Below, in pieces: positions 24,619-34,356 of a DNA stretch of 64,000 nucleotides (the stretch's first letter is position 1; each line of letters begins with the position of its first letter). Source of the stretch: Chloroflexota bacterium. Lineage in GTDB: Bacteria > Chloroflexota > Anaerolineae > Aggregatilineales > J027. Both the position numbers and the translations under genes were made by a program. Below the pieces are notes generated by a model, which saw only the letters and a list, made by a program, of their open reading frames with translations, was not told the DNA's origin and did no database searches. The stretch covers positions 1 to 64,000 of the forward strand of contig JACRBG010000044.1 of the NCBI GenBank assembly GCA_016234595.1, given 5' to 3'.

Positions 24619-26760
24619 ATGGCGTCAAAACGAAATTGGGGAATTGGGCTGATGGCTCTATTGCTAATGAGTCTAATCTTGGTTGCTTGTAAAAAGGAAA
24701 ACGATGTTGAGGTGCTGCCTACTTTGGCAAACCCGAATGTGGTGGCCGCCACGTTAGGGATTCCCCCCCAGCAAGTCATTGATGCCACCTTGACTGCCCG
24801 CGCCCCCACTGCGACTTCAACCCCAACGCCGCCAACGATTGTTACCAATACGCCAACCAATACCTCGACCTCGACCATTACACCGACCATTACTCCCAAC
24901 TCCATCGAATTGACCACGACAGCGGTTTATGCGCATCAGACCGAAATTGGGATGACGGCCAGCGCCCCACCCACTTCGACCATTACGCCGACCCCAACCC
25001 ATACAAACACGCCGACACCTGAGTTACCCTCCAATCCCAAGCCGAATTTCACTGTATTTAGTTCAAGCCGAGCCGGAACCGATGATATTTGGGCGATGCC
25101 GGAATTTGATAAAGACGCCAAACCAATCGTGCTGGCGACTACCAGTAATGAATTTGTACTGGCCTGTGACCCACAAGGCCAACGCTATATTTTTGATTCC
25201 GATCAAGGCGGGGATCGCGAGCTTTATTTAGGCGAGTATGCCACAGGTCAAATTCGTACTCTGACCGACACCGAGGGTGAAAATTACAATCCTGTCTGGT
25301 CACCACTGGGGGATCGAATCGCGTTTGTTTCGACCCGTAATGGCGATGCCGATATTTTGGTGATGGATTCTGGCGGGGGTAATGTCGAACGTGTCACGAT
25401 TGCAGGCAGCGATGAAATCTTCCCCAGTTGGGATGTCTTGGGAACAACCCTCTATTACAGTTCCAACCGCGACGGCAACTTTGATATTTTCGCCTATGAT
25501 CTAATCACCACGACCGAAACCCGTATTACCGATACGCCCGATGTGGATGAACTCTACCCCGCCCCATCCCCCGATTTTGTGACACTGGCTTATGTCGCCG
25601 AGACTTTACCGGGGAGTCCCGAAACAGGCGCGGTTTATCTGTTAAACATGACCACTCGTGAAACTCGGCCAGTGGTGACGGCAGCAGGTCGGGTCGAGAT
25701 GCCCTTTTGGGTTAGTGCCAGTGAATTGCTGGTCTCGGCGGATTTAAAGGAACAAATTGCGATATTGCGGGTGGATTTGGCATCCGTTCAACCCACTGTT
25801 CTGACGGCCTATTCAGAAAATCGTTGGCCGCGCTATTGCTATATCCCAACCGCTGTATTTAATGGTTTGGCGGCTCCCCCACCGCTGCCAACTTTCACCC
25901 CCGCCCCGACTACGCCTGCGCTGGGAAACTCCGGAGGTGGTGATTCGGCCTATACTTCTGTTGAACAGCCTGATGACGCATGGATTATCTCAAGTGAGAC
26001 ATGGATTGCCGATGAATTAGCCTTTGTTGTACCCAGCACTCTGACAACCGAGCCAATTTCAGGGTTCCTAACCGATAATTTGCTGAATTTGACATGGGAC
26101 GATGATGAAGGGGCCCATGTGTTGACAATTGCCCTAGAAGCTATACGCGGGGCACTTGAGGCCACCATTGTTGGCTATACCATCAACGATTTCCCCGGAC
26201 CAGCCGAATCAGTCGAGGGGTTCGACACCGTCGTGCGTGACCGGATTTTACGTAACAGCATTCGCCCCGGCCCCTATTATTTAGCGGAATTAGCAATTAC
26301 TGATGTCAATATCACCTTTACCTATCGGGTTCCAGCCCAGCTAGCGGGATCGCCCCCCGGCCAATATACGGTTGGGCCAGTCACCCCTCCTGATGGCTGG
26401 TTAATTTCGGTGGAGCGTTGGACACCTGAAGAACTCTCTCTCTTAGCCTCTGAGCCGGATTTGCCGATTGGGGTGGATTTTGTGGAGGGGCAGTTACGTT
26501 ATAGCTGGGTTGAACGCGGGGAAAGTGTGGTGTTGCTGACCCGTATCGAGACGGTGGGAGGTGATTTAAAATTGACGCCCGTTTCTTATACCATTGGCAG
26601 TGCCGAGGGCGACCTTGAAGAAATCCAAGATTTACTGTTCCGCCTGCGCGAAGGCCTATTGCTCAATAGTGTACCCCCCGGTGAATTTGTGTTGGTGCGA
26701 ATTGCCTTCAGTGGGGTCAACATGGAACTAACCTTCCTGATCCCGCCGCAATCAGAATAG
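24619..26760 (+). CDS. TolB-like beta-propeller lipoprotein with duplicated C-terminal domain
   Basis: 713-aa lipoprotein. Lipobox LVAC (Cys24) is followed by a long Thr/Pro/Asn linker (about 50-145). PD40 propeller blades follow (about 145-410): N-P-V-W-S-P-L-G-D-R-I-A-F-V, YYSSNRDGNFDIF, APSPDFVTLAYV and so on. After a Pro-rich spacer the last 250 residues contain two copies of an about 110-aa domain, each starting D-x-W-I/L-I-S-x-E-x-W and ending in an F/L-x-Y/F-R-V/I-P strand. Surface-exposed; function unknown. Its last 9 bp overlap convergently with the end of dprA. Confidence 0.87.
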   Translation: MASKRNWGIGLMALLLMSLILVACKKENDVEVLPTLANPNVVAATLGIPPQQVIDATLTARAPTATSTPTPPTIVTNTPTNTSTSTITPTITPNSIELTTTAVYAHQTEIGMTASAPPTSTITPTPTHTNTPTPELPSNPKPNFTVFSSSRAGTDDIWAMPEFDKDAKPIVLATTSNEFVLACDPQGQRYIFDSDQGGDRELYLGEYATGQIRTLTDTEGENYNPVWSPLGDRIAFVSTRNGDADILVMDSGGGNVERVTIAGSDEIFPSWDVLGTTLYYSSNRDGNFDIFAYDLITTTETRITDTPDVDELYPAPSPDFVTLAYVAETLPGSPETGAVYLLNMTTRETRPVVTAAGRVEMPFWVSASELLVSADLKEQIAILRVDLASVQPTVLTAYSENRWPRYCYIPTAVFNGLAAPPPLPTFTPAPTTPALGNSGGGDSAYTSVEQPDDAWIISSETWIADELAFVVPSTLTTEPISGFLTDNLLNLTWDDDEGAHVLTIALEAIRGALEATIVGYTINDFPGPAESVEGFDTVVRDRILRNSIRPGPYYLAELAITDVNITFTYRVPAQLAGSPPGQYTVGPVTPPDGWLISVERWTPEELSLLASEPDLPIGVDFVEGQLRYSWVERGESVVLLTRIETVGGDLKLTPVSYTIGSAEGDLEEIQDLLFRLREGLLLNSVPPGEFVLVRIAFSGVNMELTFLIPPQSE

Positions 26761-27615
26761 GGCGAGGAAAGTTTCGATACCTGTTGGGGTGGGTTCAATC
26801 AGGCCTGCCCCCTCATTTTTGAGTTGCTGATTGCCACTCGCCTCAAAATCTACCACAAACACAGGCCGATTCTGCTCGCGTGCAAAACGGATGGTGTGCA
26901 TCGCGCCCCCATCCACGTCTGATTCAACCAAAATGACAACTTGGCTTAACCCCGAAATAATCCGGTTGCGGGCTACCAATTGACTGCTGCTAGGGTTCAC
27001 TTCGGGGGCGACCTCCGAGAATAGTGCTCCATTTTCGAGAATTTGCGTGGCAAGTGTTTTGTTTTCGGGTGGGTAGAGATTATTGAGGCCGCAGCCCAAC
27101 ACCCCGACCGTGTTACCTTTTTTCAACGCTCCACGATGGGCTTGTGTATCCACTCCGAGCGCCATCCCGCTGATTACCGCCCAACCTGCTTCACTTAGTC
27201 TCTCACCAAGCAGTTGAGCAAATTCACTGGCAGCCGGGGTAGGTTCACGGGTTCCTACTATTCCAACCGTTTGAGTCGTGGTGTTTGACCAACTGCCGCG
27301 CTTAAATAATAAAGGGGGGGCATCATGGACAGCCTTTAACATCACGGGATATTCGGGCAGGTAGCAAGGCAAAATTTCAATGCCTGTCTTTTGCCACGTC
27401 TCGATTTTGGTGGCAACCTCGTCAAGATTAACATTTTGAATGGATTCAATAGTGCGCAAACCAATTCCCGGCACGGCGCGTAAGTTTTCAGAGGTGGCGG
27501 CAAGAACATTTACAGGTGTATTGAAGTGATCGAGTAGTCGGGTCATCAATTTGCCCCCGATTCGAGGGACTAAACTTAATCCAACCCACGCGACAAATGC
27601 TGCATCTTGCGTCAT
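26752..27615 (-). CDS. dprA: DNA-processing protein DprA (short form)
   Basis: 287 aa from the ATG at 27615; the open frame continues to 27678 but would run into the aldo/keto reductase start on the other strand. An N-terminal helix-hairpin-helix region (GLSLVPRIGGK, LRAVPGIGL) precedes the Rossmann-like DprA core with G-I-V-G-T-R-E-P-T, SGMALGVDTQAHRGAL, V-L-G-C-G-L-N-N-L-Y-P-P-E-N and ALFSEVAP. The core is complete. The C-terminal winged-helix (DML1-like) domain found in many homologues is missing. DprA loads RecA on incoming single-stranded DNA during natural transformation. No other competence gene is in the window. Confidence 0.93.
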   Translation of the reverse strand: MTQDAAFVAWVGLSLVPRIGGKLMTRLLDHFNTPVNVLAATSENLRAVPGIGLRTIESIQNVNLDEVATKIETWQKTGIEILPCYLPEYPVMLKAVHDAPPLLFKRGSWSNTTTQTVGIVGTREPTPAASEFAQLLGERLSEAGWAVISGMALGVDTQAHRGALKKGNTVGVLGCGLNNLYPPENKTLATQILENGALFSEVAPEVNPSSSQLVARNRIISGLSQVVILVESDVDGGAMHTIRFAREQNRPVFVVDFEASGNQQLKNEGAGLIEPTPTGIETFLALF

Positions 27616-27665
27616 ACTCTTTACCCAAAGGTGTACCGGATAAATCCTATTGAAAGGTGTTGAAG

Positions 27666-28637
27666 ATGGAGTATACACGTCTTGGCCGAACCGGGCTGAA
27701 AGTCAGCCGTCTATGTCTTGGCACGATGAATTTTGGCCCACTGACCACCGAAGCTGATAGCTTTGCGATCATGGATAAAGCGCTCGAACTTGGCATCAAT
27801 TTTTTTGATACTGCGAATGTCTATGGCTGGAAACGTGGCGAGGGTATCACCGAACAAATTGTGGGGCGTTGGTTTGCACAGGGTGGCAAACGGCGTGAAA
27901 AAGTGGTAATCGCCACCAAAGTTTTTGGCGCGATGGGCGACTGGCCCAATGAGAATAAACTCTCGGCACTACACATCCGGCGGGCAGTGGATGAAAGTCT
28001 AATGCGGATGCAGACCGATTACATTGATATGTATCAGATGCACCACGTTGACCGCGACACCCCGTGGGAAGAAATTTGGCAGGCGATGGACGTGTTGGTG
28101 CAGCAAGGCAAGATTTTGTATGTCGGCAGCAGCAATTTTGCTGGATGGCATATCGCGCAAGCCAATGAAGCCGCCAGAGCGCGTCATTTTATGGGCTTAG
28201 TCTCTGAACAGAGCTTGTATAACCTCAAAGACCGCATGATTGAACTCGAAGTCATTCCTGCTTGTCAGCATTATGGCTTAGGCCTGATTCCTTGGAGTCC
28301 ATTAGCGGGTGGTTTATTGGGTGGTGTCTTGGAAAAAGAACAACAAGGTCGCCGCGCTTCGGAGAATATTCAAAAGAGTATCGAGAAGCACCGTCCTCAA
28401 CTGGAAAAATATGAGCAATTTTGCAAGGACATGGGCGAAAAACCCGCTGATGTCGCGTTGGCATGGATGCTGAAAAACCCAGTTGTGACCGCCCCCATCA
28501 TTGGCCCCCGCACGATGGAGCAGTTGGATGGTAGTCTGCGGGCGTTGGAAATTAAACTGACCGATGAGCAGATGGCTGCCCTTGATGAAATTTGGCCGGG
28601 GCCGGGTGGCGCTGCACCGGAAGCCTATGCTTGGTAG
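27666..28637 (+). CDS. Aldo/keto reductase
   Basis: 323-aa soluble NADPH-dependent oxidoreductase with a TIM barrel. I use the ATG at 27666 with AAAGG 8 nt upstream. The first strand LGRTGLKVSRLCLGTMNFG is typical. The catalytic tetrad is visible as Asp and Tyr in FFDTANVYG, Lys in VIATKVFG and His in YQMHHVD. The C-terminal nucleotide-binding segment A-P-I-I-G-P-R-T is present. The family reduces aldehydes and ketones; relatives with the KRGEGITEQIVG segment are often called YajO/YhdN-like. A strong terminator follows. Confidence 0.93.
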   Translation: MEYTRLGRTGLKVSRLCLGTMNFGPLTTEADSFAIMDKALELGINFFDTANVYGWKRGEGITEQIVGRWFAQGGKRREKVVIATKVFGAMGDWPNENKLSALHIRRAVDESLMRMQTDYIDMYQMHHVDRDTPWEEIWQAMDVLVQQGKILYVGSSNFAGWHIAQANEAARARHFMGLVSEQSLYNLKDRMIELEVIPACQHYGLGLIPWSPLAGGLLGGVLEKEQQGRRASENIQKSIEKHRPQLEKYEQFCKDMGEKPADVALAWMLKNPVVTAPIIGPRTMEQLDGSLRALEIKLTDEQMAALDEIWPGPGGAAPEAYAW

Positions 28638-28645
28638 GGGAATTT

Positions 28646-28669
28646 GGGGGATTGTTATCCCCCTTTTTT
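28646..28669 (+). terminator. Strong rho-independent terminator
   Basis: Perfect 7-bp arms GGGGGAT (28646-28652) and ATCCCCC (28657-28663) with a TGTT loop, then six T. It ends the aldo/keto reductase transcript. Confidence 0.92.
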
Positions 28670-28683
28670 ATTTGGAGCAGGAA

Positions 28684-29331
28684 ATGAGTTATATCGATAC
28701 TTTTGACCATGAACTGGTTGGCTTCTTTGGGCGAATACCCGTTTATCATCCATTGGTGGAGCATGAGGGAGCAGGCGACGGTGAATTTTCCTGTACCCCA
28801 ACACAATTGGTCATCGGCGGTGGGAGTGGTGAGCATCTGGGATTGGTTATTCCAAAACCTGATGCCGCTGTTGAATGGTTCATTTCAGAATGGATTGATT
28901 ACATCAAAGAGGATTCAAAATTCCCGGAGGGGATTTCTAAAGACCTGTTAGAGCGATGGGAGAAGCATCTTCACAAAAACTTGCGTCTTCCCAAATCCAT
29001 CCTCCATTACGCAGGTTGGAGTATCGAGACTTCTCACCGTTTTTACGAAATATGCACCTCTCGAGCATTTCATCGCCCGTTTTTGCCCGAACAAGATCGC
29101 GCCTTAGAAAACTGGCTAATTGCGAGTGTGGGGGAATTTGTGTTTTATGCCATGCCGGAGTTAGCCCCCACTATTGAAACGAACTACCCCGATATTCGGC
29201 AACATGTCAAAGATTTTTTCTATATGAATATTTTGCTGCCACCACCGGGCTACCCGCTACCCTACGGGCGAAAAATCGTAGATGGTAAAGTTGTTTGGGG
29301 TAATAGCCGATGGTGGCCTCAAAATCGCTAA
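28684..29331 (+). CDS. Hypothetical protein
   Basis: 215-aa protein from the ATG at 28684, preceded by GGAGCAGG. It has a beta-rich N-terminal part (G-E-F-S-C-T-P-T-Q-L-V-I-G-G-G), a helical middle (WFISEWIDYIKED, LLERWEKHLHKNL) and a C-terminal part rich in Pro and aromatics (LLPPPGYPLPYG). No signal peptide or known motif is seen. The gene starts just after the aldo/keto reductase terminator and converges on trpA with a 3-bp gap. The function is unknown. Confidence 0.7.
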   Translation: MSYIDTFDHELVGFFGRIPVYHPLVEHEGAGDGEFSCTPTQLVIGGGSGEHLGLVIPKPDAAVEWFISEWIDYIKEDSKFPEGISKDLLERWEKHLHKNLRLPKSILHYAGWSIETSHRFYEICTSRAFHRPFLPEQDRALENWLIASVGEFVFYAMPELAPTIETNYPDIRQHVKDFFYMNILLPPPGYPLPYGRKIVDGKVVWGNSRWWPQNR

Positions 29332-29334
29332 AAC

Positions 29335-30138
29335 TTAAAGCGCGTTCCGCAGTGCTGCTGCGAGATTTCGGGCCTCATCTACGCTTTTACCAGCCGCTTT
29401 GACTAAGGCAGTTCCCACAATCACCCCATCCACCAATTGACCGAGTTGTTTGGCTTGATCGGGTGTATTAACCCCAAACCCAACAGCAATGGGGTGTTGG
29501 GTAACGGTGCGAATTGCCGCCACATTTTGTGTTAGTTCTTCGGGTAGAGCTTCTTTTGCCCCTGTCGTGCCCGTAATGGATACCAGATAGATATAGCCGC
29601 GCGATTTTTGCGCCGCCAAACGAATCCGGCTTGGGCTGCTGGTTGGGGCGACAAAATAGACTAGGCCAAGCTTATGAGCATCTACCAATTTCTGTAAATC
29701 GTCGGCTTCATCAGCGGGCAAATCGGGAACGATAAAGCCATCAATGCCGTATTTTTTGGCGTCGGCAGTCAATTTTTCATAACCATAGGCCATAAACGGA
29801 TTCACATAACCCATCAACACCATTGGAGTGTGAATTCCACGCTGGCGCAATTCCCCAATCGCTTTGACACAGTGCTGCGGAGTTGTGCCATTTTTTAGGG
29901 CGATTTGAGTAGCGGCTTGGATGGCTGGGCCATCTGCCAGCGGATCAGAAAACGGCACCCCAACTTCGATTATATCCGCGCCGACTTCTGCAAAGGCCGT
30001 AATCACATCCAATGAAGTGGCGTAGTCGGGATAACCAATTGGGAAATAGGGGATAAAAGTGGCCCGTTTTTCGGCTTTGGCTTGAGCAAAGGCTTTTTCG
30101 ATTGCGGCTAATCCGTGTGTTTGAATTGTGGTTGCCAT
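29335..30138 (-). CDS. trpA: Tryptophan synthase alpha subunit
   Basis: 267-aa TIM-barrel enzyme that splits indole-3-glycerol phosphate to indole and glyceraldehyde-3-phosphate; the indole passes to TrpB. Catalytic Glu in I-E-V-G-V-P-F-S-D-P and Asp in G-F-I-V-P-D-L-P are present, with phosphate-binding G-F-G-V and V-G-T-A-L. Last gene of trpDCFBA, 2 bp after trpB. Length is normal. It ends 3 bp from the opposing gene. Confidence 0.97.
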   Translation of the reverse strand: MATTIQTHGLAAIEKAFAQAKAEKRATFIPYFPIGYPDYATSLDVITAFAEVGADIIEVGVPFSDPLADGPAIQAATQIALKNGTTPQHCVKAIGELRQRGIHTPMVLMGYVNPFMAYGYEKLTADAKKYGIDGFIVPDLPADEADDLQKLVDAHKLGLVYFVAPTSSPSRIRLAAQKSRGYIYLVSITGTTGAKEALPEELTQNVAAIRTVTQHPIAVGFGVNTPDQAKQLGQLVDGVIVGTALVKAAGKSVDEARNLAAALRNAL

Positions 30139-30140
30139 GC

Positions 30141-31352
30141 TTATTTCCCTCGCTCACTCAAGGCATTAATCACGGTATCAAGGTCTTTGTCACCCCGACC
30201 CGACAAATTGACCAACACAACGGCGTCTTTAGATAGTTTAGGTGCTAACTTGATGACCTCAGCAACGGCATGCGAGGACTCCAGTGCGGGAATGATGCCC
30301 TCTAACTTGCAGAGCAACTGGAACGCTTCCAATGCCTCCTCATCAGTGGCATAGGTATATTCGGCACGTTCTTGGTGACGCAAAAAGGCATGTTCTGGCC
30401 CAATGGACGGATAGTCTAGGCCAGCCGAAATACTGTGGGTTTCCATAATCTGCCCGTCTTCGGTCTGCATGACATACGATTTCGTGCCGTGCAGCATCCC
30501 CAAACGCGAGATTTTTTCGTCGGCAAAACGGGCGGCATGTTCACCAGATTCGATCCCGCGTCCCCCCGCCTCAACGCCAATCAGTTCGACATTGGCATCA
30601 TCGCGGAAGGGGTAAAAAATGCCGATGCTATTGCTGCCCCCACCCACACAAGCTACGATGAAATCAGGCAGTGTGCCTGCCATTTGCTGAATTTGTTCGC
30701 GAGCTTCGATACCAATCACGGATTGAAAATCGCGTACCATCATAGGATAGGGGTGTGGGCCAAGCGCCGACCCCAACAGATAATGGCTACCCCGTACATT
30801 AGTGACCCAATCGCGGATGGCTTCGTTAATGGCATCTTTGAGGGTTTTGCTGCCAGATTCAACTGGGCAGACCTGTGCCCCCAACAATTTCATACGAAAC
30901 ACGTTGGGTTTTTGGCGTTCCATGTCCACACTGCCCATATACACCACACACTCAAGGCCAAGCAGGGCAGCGGCGGTGGCTGAAGCAACACCATGTTGAC
31001 CTGCACCTGTTTCGGCGATGATGCGTTTTTTGCCCATGCGTTTAGTCAACAGAGCTTGGCCGAGGGCGTTGTTGATTTTATGCGCGCCGCTGTGGGCCAA
31101 ATCTTCGCGCTTGAGATAGATTTTCGCCCCACCCAAATATTCACTCAGACGGGCCGCAAAAGTGACGGGAGTTGGCCGTCCAATATAGGTGCGCTGAAGG
31201 TTGTAAAGCTCATTTTGAAAATCGGGGTCGTCTTTGAGTTCCAAATATTTAGCGGTCAGTTCTTCTAGGGCGGGAATGACCGTTTCCGGTACAAATCGCC
31301 CGCCAAATGGCCCAAAATAACCGCGAGCATCAGGTACGGTTGGCATTGTCAT
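30141..31352 (-). CDS. trpB: Tryptophan synthase beta subunit
   Basis: 403-aa PLP enzyme that joins indole and serine to make tryptophan. The PLP Lys is Lys92 (S-G-A-H-K-I-N-N), with the GGGSNS phosphate site ([10 protein letters not shown]) and E-T-G-A-G-Q-H-G loop. The N-terminus [10 protein letters not shown] and the length mark it as canonical TrpB1 that pairs with TrpA. It overlaps trpF by 4 bp. Confidence 0.98.
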   Translation of the reverse strand: MTMPTVPDARGYFGPFGGRFVPETVIPALEELTAKYLELKDDPDFQNELYNLQRTYIGRPTPVTFAARLSEYLGGAKIYLKREDLAHSGAHKINNALGQALLTKRMGKKRIIAETGAGQHGVASATAAALLGLECVVYMGSVDMERQKPNVFRMKLLGAQVCPVESGSKTLKDAINEAIRDWVTNVRGSHYLLGSALGPHPYPMMVRDFQSVIGIEAREQIQQMAGTLPDFIVACVGGGSNSIGIFYPFRDDANVELIGVEAGGRGIESGEHAARFADEKISRLGMLHGTKSYVMQTEDGQIMETHSISAGLDYPSIGPEHAFLRHQERAEYTYATDEEALEAFQLLCKLEGIIPALESSHAVAEVIKLAPKLSKDAVVLVNLSGRGDKDLDTVINALSERGK

Positions 31353-32017
31353 GATGTTTTTTCCTTTTTGGCCGCTTGAATGAAGGCGCGAACCTTGTCG
31401 GGGTCTTTTTTGCCGGGGCTGGCTTCGGTGCCACTAGAAACGTCTACTGCATAGGGTTTGGCAAGGGCGATGAATTCCGCCACATTATCGGGGGTCAACC
31501 CGCCCGACAGCATCAGCCGTTGGGTATGGGCTGCGACGGTGCGAATGACATCTGGTGGAGCGGTTTCGCCTGTGCCGCCATGCTGCCCCGGTACAAACGT
31601 ATCCAGTTGCAATGACGGTAGTGGCTCAATCAGCTCAGGGCGGTCAAACTGAGCCACATCCGCGATGGCCTGCGATGGGGTTTCGGGTCGCACCCCCACA
31701 TAAGCTGGAAAATCCAATTCTTTGACCAGCCCTGCCCGTTCCAAACTGGTTAGCTGGGCCGCATCCACCCCACTGATTTGGCATTGCTGCAAAATCTCGG
31801 ATGCTGTCATTTGCTCCACGACGAATACACCAATACATAATGGCGCACGATTCGGCATGGCCTGTTGTAGTTGCTGAATTATTTTGGCAGCTTGGGTTGG
31901 CTCAATATAACGTTTGCTGACCGGGGCGAAGATGAATCCCAGCATATCCGCGCCTTGCTCGGCGGCATATTGGGCATCTTCAAAATTGGTCAGCCCGCAA
32001 ATTTTAACTTTGGTCAT
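31349..32017 (-). CDS. trpF: Phosphoribosylanthranilate isomerase
   Basis: 222-aa TIM-barrel enzyme catalysing the Amadori rearrangement of phosphoribosylanthranilate. The catalytic Cys is in K-I-C-G-L (Cys8 region) and the Asp in [14 protein letters not shown]-x-S-x-R-Y is present. It overlaps trpC and trpB by 4 bp at each end. Confidence 0.96.
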   Translation of the reverse strand: MTKVKICGLTNFEDAQYAAEQGADMLGFIFAPVSKRYIEPTQAAKIIQQLQQAMPNRAPLCIGVFVVEQMTASEILQQCQISGVDAAQLTSLERAGLVKELDFPAYVGVRPETPSQAIADVAQFDRPELIEPLPSLQLDTFVPGQHGGTGETAPPDVIRTVAAHTQRLMLSGGLTPDNVAEFIALAKPYAVDVSSGTEASPGKKDPDKVRAFIQAAKKEKTS

Positions 32018-32817
32018 CGCACTACCCCACTTAGTTCGCGCACTTTGGCGGCGCGGTCATCGGCTAAAATCAGCGACTCACCCACTAAAATCGCGTGGAC
32101 ACCTGCATGGGCGAGGGTTTCTATATCGGCGATCTGATGGATGCCACTTTCCCCCACCAGTGTGATTTCAGGCGGGCACAAGGCTGCAAGGCGGATGGTC
32201 GTCTGTAGATCAACATGGAAATTGTGCAGATTGCGATTATTGACGCCAATTAAACGTGATTGAAGGGCAAGGGCGCGTTCCATTTCCGCTTCATCATGGA
32301 CTTCAATTAAAGCCGCCATCCCCAACGCAACAATTTGCGCCTGTAGATCAGCTAATTGGGCATCGGATAAACAGGCCACAATCAGCAGCACTGCGTCGGC
32401 CCCGGCTACACGTGCTTCGGTGACTTGATAGGCGTCAATCACAAATTCTTTGCGTAAAACAGGCAAGCCCACCACCTGTTTCACCTGTGTCAGATAATCA
32501 AGGTGGCCTTGAAAAAACTGCTCATCGGTCAGGACACTAATCGCCGCAGCGCCATTTTGAAAATAGGTAGTGGCGATATCTACTGGATCGAAGTTTTCAA
32601 CAAAAACGCCTTTGGAGGGTGAGGCCTTTTTGACCTCGGCAATCAAAGCAACTGTGTCACGACGTAACGCTCCAATAAAATCGCGTGGATGTGCCACGTC
32701 CACTAATTGGGCTTGCAATTCACGCACTGGGCGGCGCGATTTGGCCGCGGCGATTTCTTCAGCTTTGTGGGCCATAATCTTATCTAAAATTGTGCCAGTA
32801 GCGGTGAAGGCACTCAT
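32014..32817 (-). CDS. trpC: Indole-3-glycerol-phosphate synthase
   Basis: 267-aa TIM-barrel enzyme closing the indole ring. All catalytic residues are visible: Glu61 and Lys63 (AEVKKASPSKG), Lys123 (RKEF), Glu172 (I-E-V-H), Asn193 (V-N-N-R) and Glu223-Ser224 (G-E-S-G-I). This is the functional copy; the paralogue at the left edge of the window lacks most of these. It overlaps trpD and trpF by 4 bp (ATGA), consistent with tight coupling in the operon. Confidence 0.98.
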   Translation of the reverse strand: MSAFTATGTILDKIMAHKAEEIAAAKSRRPVRELQAQLVDVAHPRDFIGALRRDTVALIAEVKKASPSKGVFVENFDPVDIATTYFQNGAAAISVLTDEQFFQGHLDYLTQVKQVVGLPVLRKEFVIDAYQVTEARVAGADAVLLIVACLSDAQLADLQAQIVALGMAALIEVHDEAEMERALALQSRLIGVNNRNLHNFHVDLQTTIRLAALCPPEITLVGESGIHQIADIETLAHAGVHAILVGESLILADDRAAKVRELSGVVR

Positions 32818-33851
32818 GCTTTGGCCTCCGGGGCAAACTGCTGGGAATAGTGGACAAGGGCCTCTAATTTCTCCAAGCCTTTGCCACTATCCATCACTTG
32901 CGCGGATTTTTGCAACCCATCCTCAAGCGTTGAGGTGATACCTGCCACAACAAAAGCGGCAGCAGCATTCAACATGACGATTTCACGTTGGGCTGTTGTG
33001 CCACGCCCCGATAGAAGTTCACGGGTCACATAGGCGTTTTCTTCGGGTGTGCCACCCAGAATATCTTCAATGGCGGCTTGCTTTAGACCTAACTTGGATG
33101 GCTCAATTTCATAGGTCTCAACCTGCCCTGCCTGAAGTTGGCTAACATGCGTGGCACCGAGGGTGCTCATTTCGTCCAAGCCACCAGCACCATGCACGAC
33201 AAACACAGATTCGGAACCCAATTCTTTGAGCACCTCTGCCAATGTTTGGGTCAAGCTTTCGCTGAAGACCCCCATCACTTGACGACGTGCCCCAGCAGGA
33301 TTAGTCAACGGGCCGAGAATGTTAAAAATGGTACGGATACCTAATTCACGGCGTGGGCCAATGGCGTGACGCATGGCGGGGTGGAAGGTGGCCGCAAATA
33401 AAAACCCGATGCCGACAGCGTCCACACATTGAGCGGCTTGTTCGGGGGTGACACCGATATTGACGCCTAACGCGGCCAAGACATCGGCTGAACCGCTTTT
33501 GCTGCTGGCGGCACGATTCCCATGTTTCGCCACTGGAATCCCACCCCCAGCCGCAACAAATGCGACAGTGGTCGAGATATTAAAGGTATTGCTGGCATCC
33601 CCGCCCGTCCCACAGGTGTCAATTACATTCGGTGTTTGTACGGGAGCGTGATTGGCTGCTTCCCGCATGGCACGGGCGCTGCCTGTAATTTCTTCAACCG
33701 TTTCGCCCTTCATGCGGAGGGCCATCAGATATCCACCGATTTGGGCAGGTGTGGCTGCCCCATTCATGATTTCTCCCATTGCAGCATGGGCCTCTTCTTG
33801 GGTCAGATGCTCATGTTGGGAGACTTTGCGAATTGCCTTTTGTATGCCCAT
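32814..33851 (-). CDS. trpD: Anthranilate phosphoribosyltransferase
   Basis: 345-aa enzyme that adds phosphoribosyl to anthranilate. The PRPP site C-G-T-G-G-D-A-S-N-T-F-N-I-S-T and the K-H-G-N-R-A-A-S-S-K-S-G-S-A-D segment are intact. AAAGGA lies 8 nt before the ATG. First structural gene of the operon, directly after the T-box terminator/antiterminator. It is not fused to a TrpG domain, and neither trpE nor trpG is in this window. Confidence 0.97.
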   Translation of the reverse strand: MGIQKAIRKVSQHEHLTQEEAHAAMGEIMNGAATPAQIGGYLMALRMKGETVEEITGSARAMREAANHAPVQTPNVIDTCGTGGDASNTFNISTTVAFVAAGGGIPVAKHGNRAASSKSGSADVLAALGVNIGVTPEQAAQCVDAVGIGFLFAATFHPAMRHAIGPRRELGIRTIFNILGPLTNPAGARRQVMGVFSESLTQTLAEVLKELGSESVFVVHGAGGLDEMSTLGATHVSQLQAGQVETYEIEPSKLGLKQAAIEDILGGTPEENAYVTRELLSGRGTTAQREIVMLNAAAAFVVAGITSTLEDGLQKSAQVMDSGKGLEKLEALVHYSQQFAPEAKA

Positions 33852-33881
33852 TCACCCGTTCCTTTCACAACTTTACCGGGA

Positions 33882-34179
33882 AACAAAAAGAGACGCTCCT
33901 GTTCCAGGACGAGAAGCGTCTCCCGTGGTGCCACCCGGTTTAGGTCGCGTCGAAAGCTGGCGACCTCACTTTGGCAGGCAGGTCCAAAACATAATCATTG
34001 GCCTGACCTATCACCCTGATAACGGTGGTGTCTCCGGCGGCGGCTACTGCAATTCACCGTCGCGGCTCCTCGGCCCATTCATTGTGATGTGCTGCACCGC
34101 CTTCTCAGCTTAGGGCGGCTCTCTGGGGCAGACCCATACCAATTACTTATCCGGTTCAACGCCTGTGTTGGTGTATGTG
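33882..34179 (-). promoter_or_regulatory. T-box leader of the trp operon (tRNA-Trp sensing)
   Basis: About 300-nt leader upstream of trpD. The T-box core reads GGGTGGCACCACG on the minus strand (33936-33924). It is followed by a terminator with arms GAGACGCT/AGCGTCTC (33922-33915 and 33897-33890) and TTTTTGTTT (33889-33881). Stem I has CAGAGAG (about 34123-34117) and a GCTGAGAAGGCGGTGC apex; the candidate specifier is UGG at 34077-34075 within GAATGGGCC. Uncharged tRNA-Trp would favour the antiterminator and switch trpDCFBA on. This is the known T-box logic; the specifier assignment is by eye. Confidence 0.85.
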
Positions 34180-34185
34180 CTTCAT

Positions 34186-34214
34186 AGACTAACCTTATCA
34201 TGTCCGACTGTCAA
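34186..34214 (-). promoter_or_regulatory. Promoter of the trp T-box operon
   Basis: On the minus strand a perfect TTGACA (34214-34209) and TAGTCT (34191-34186) are separated by 17 bp. This would start the transcript near 34179, just ahead of the T-box stem I. Confidence 0.65.
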
Positions 34215-34307
34215 GTTTTTTGTTAGCCAACGCCAAGTGAACTACTTGCCACCTTTCAGCCTATGTTAGTACATAAGGCGGAACTCACCTCTGTCTACCT
34301 GCGTCTT

Positions 34308-34316
34308 ATGCTAGAA
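34308..34316 (+). promoter_or_regulatory. Extended -10 promoter candidate for the FecR-domain gene
   Basis: TGCTAGAAT forms an extended -10 (TGn plus TAGAAT) about 41 bp before the ATG at 34357. No clear -35 box is seen. Confidence 0.45.
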
Positions 34317-34356
34317 TTTTCATCGAACGGATAGGCGAAAATCGAGGAGGCTTTTT

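Noticed and set aside
24820-25030. Tandem repeats of ACC/CCA/ACG codons
   Set aside because: These are Thr/Pro linker codons in lipoproteins (also near 880-910, 2590-2690, 12780-12900), not independent DNA repeats.
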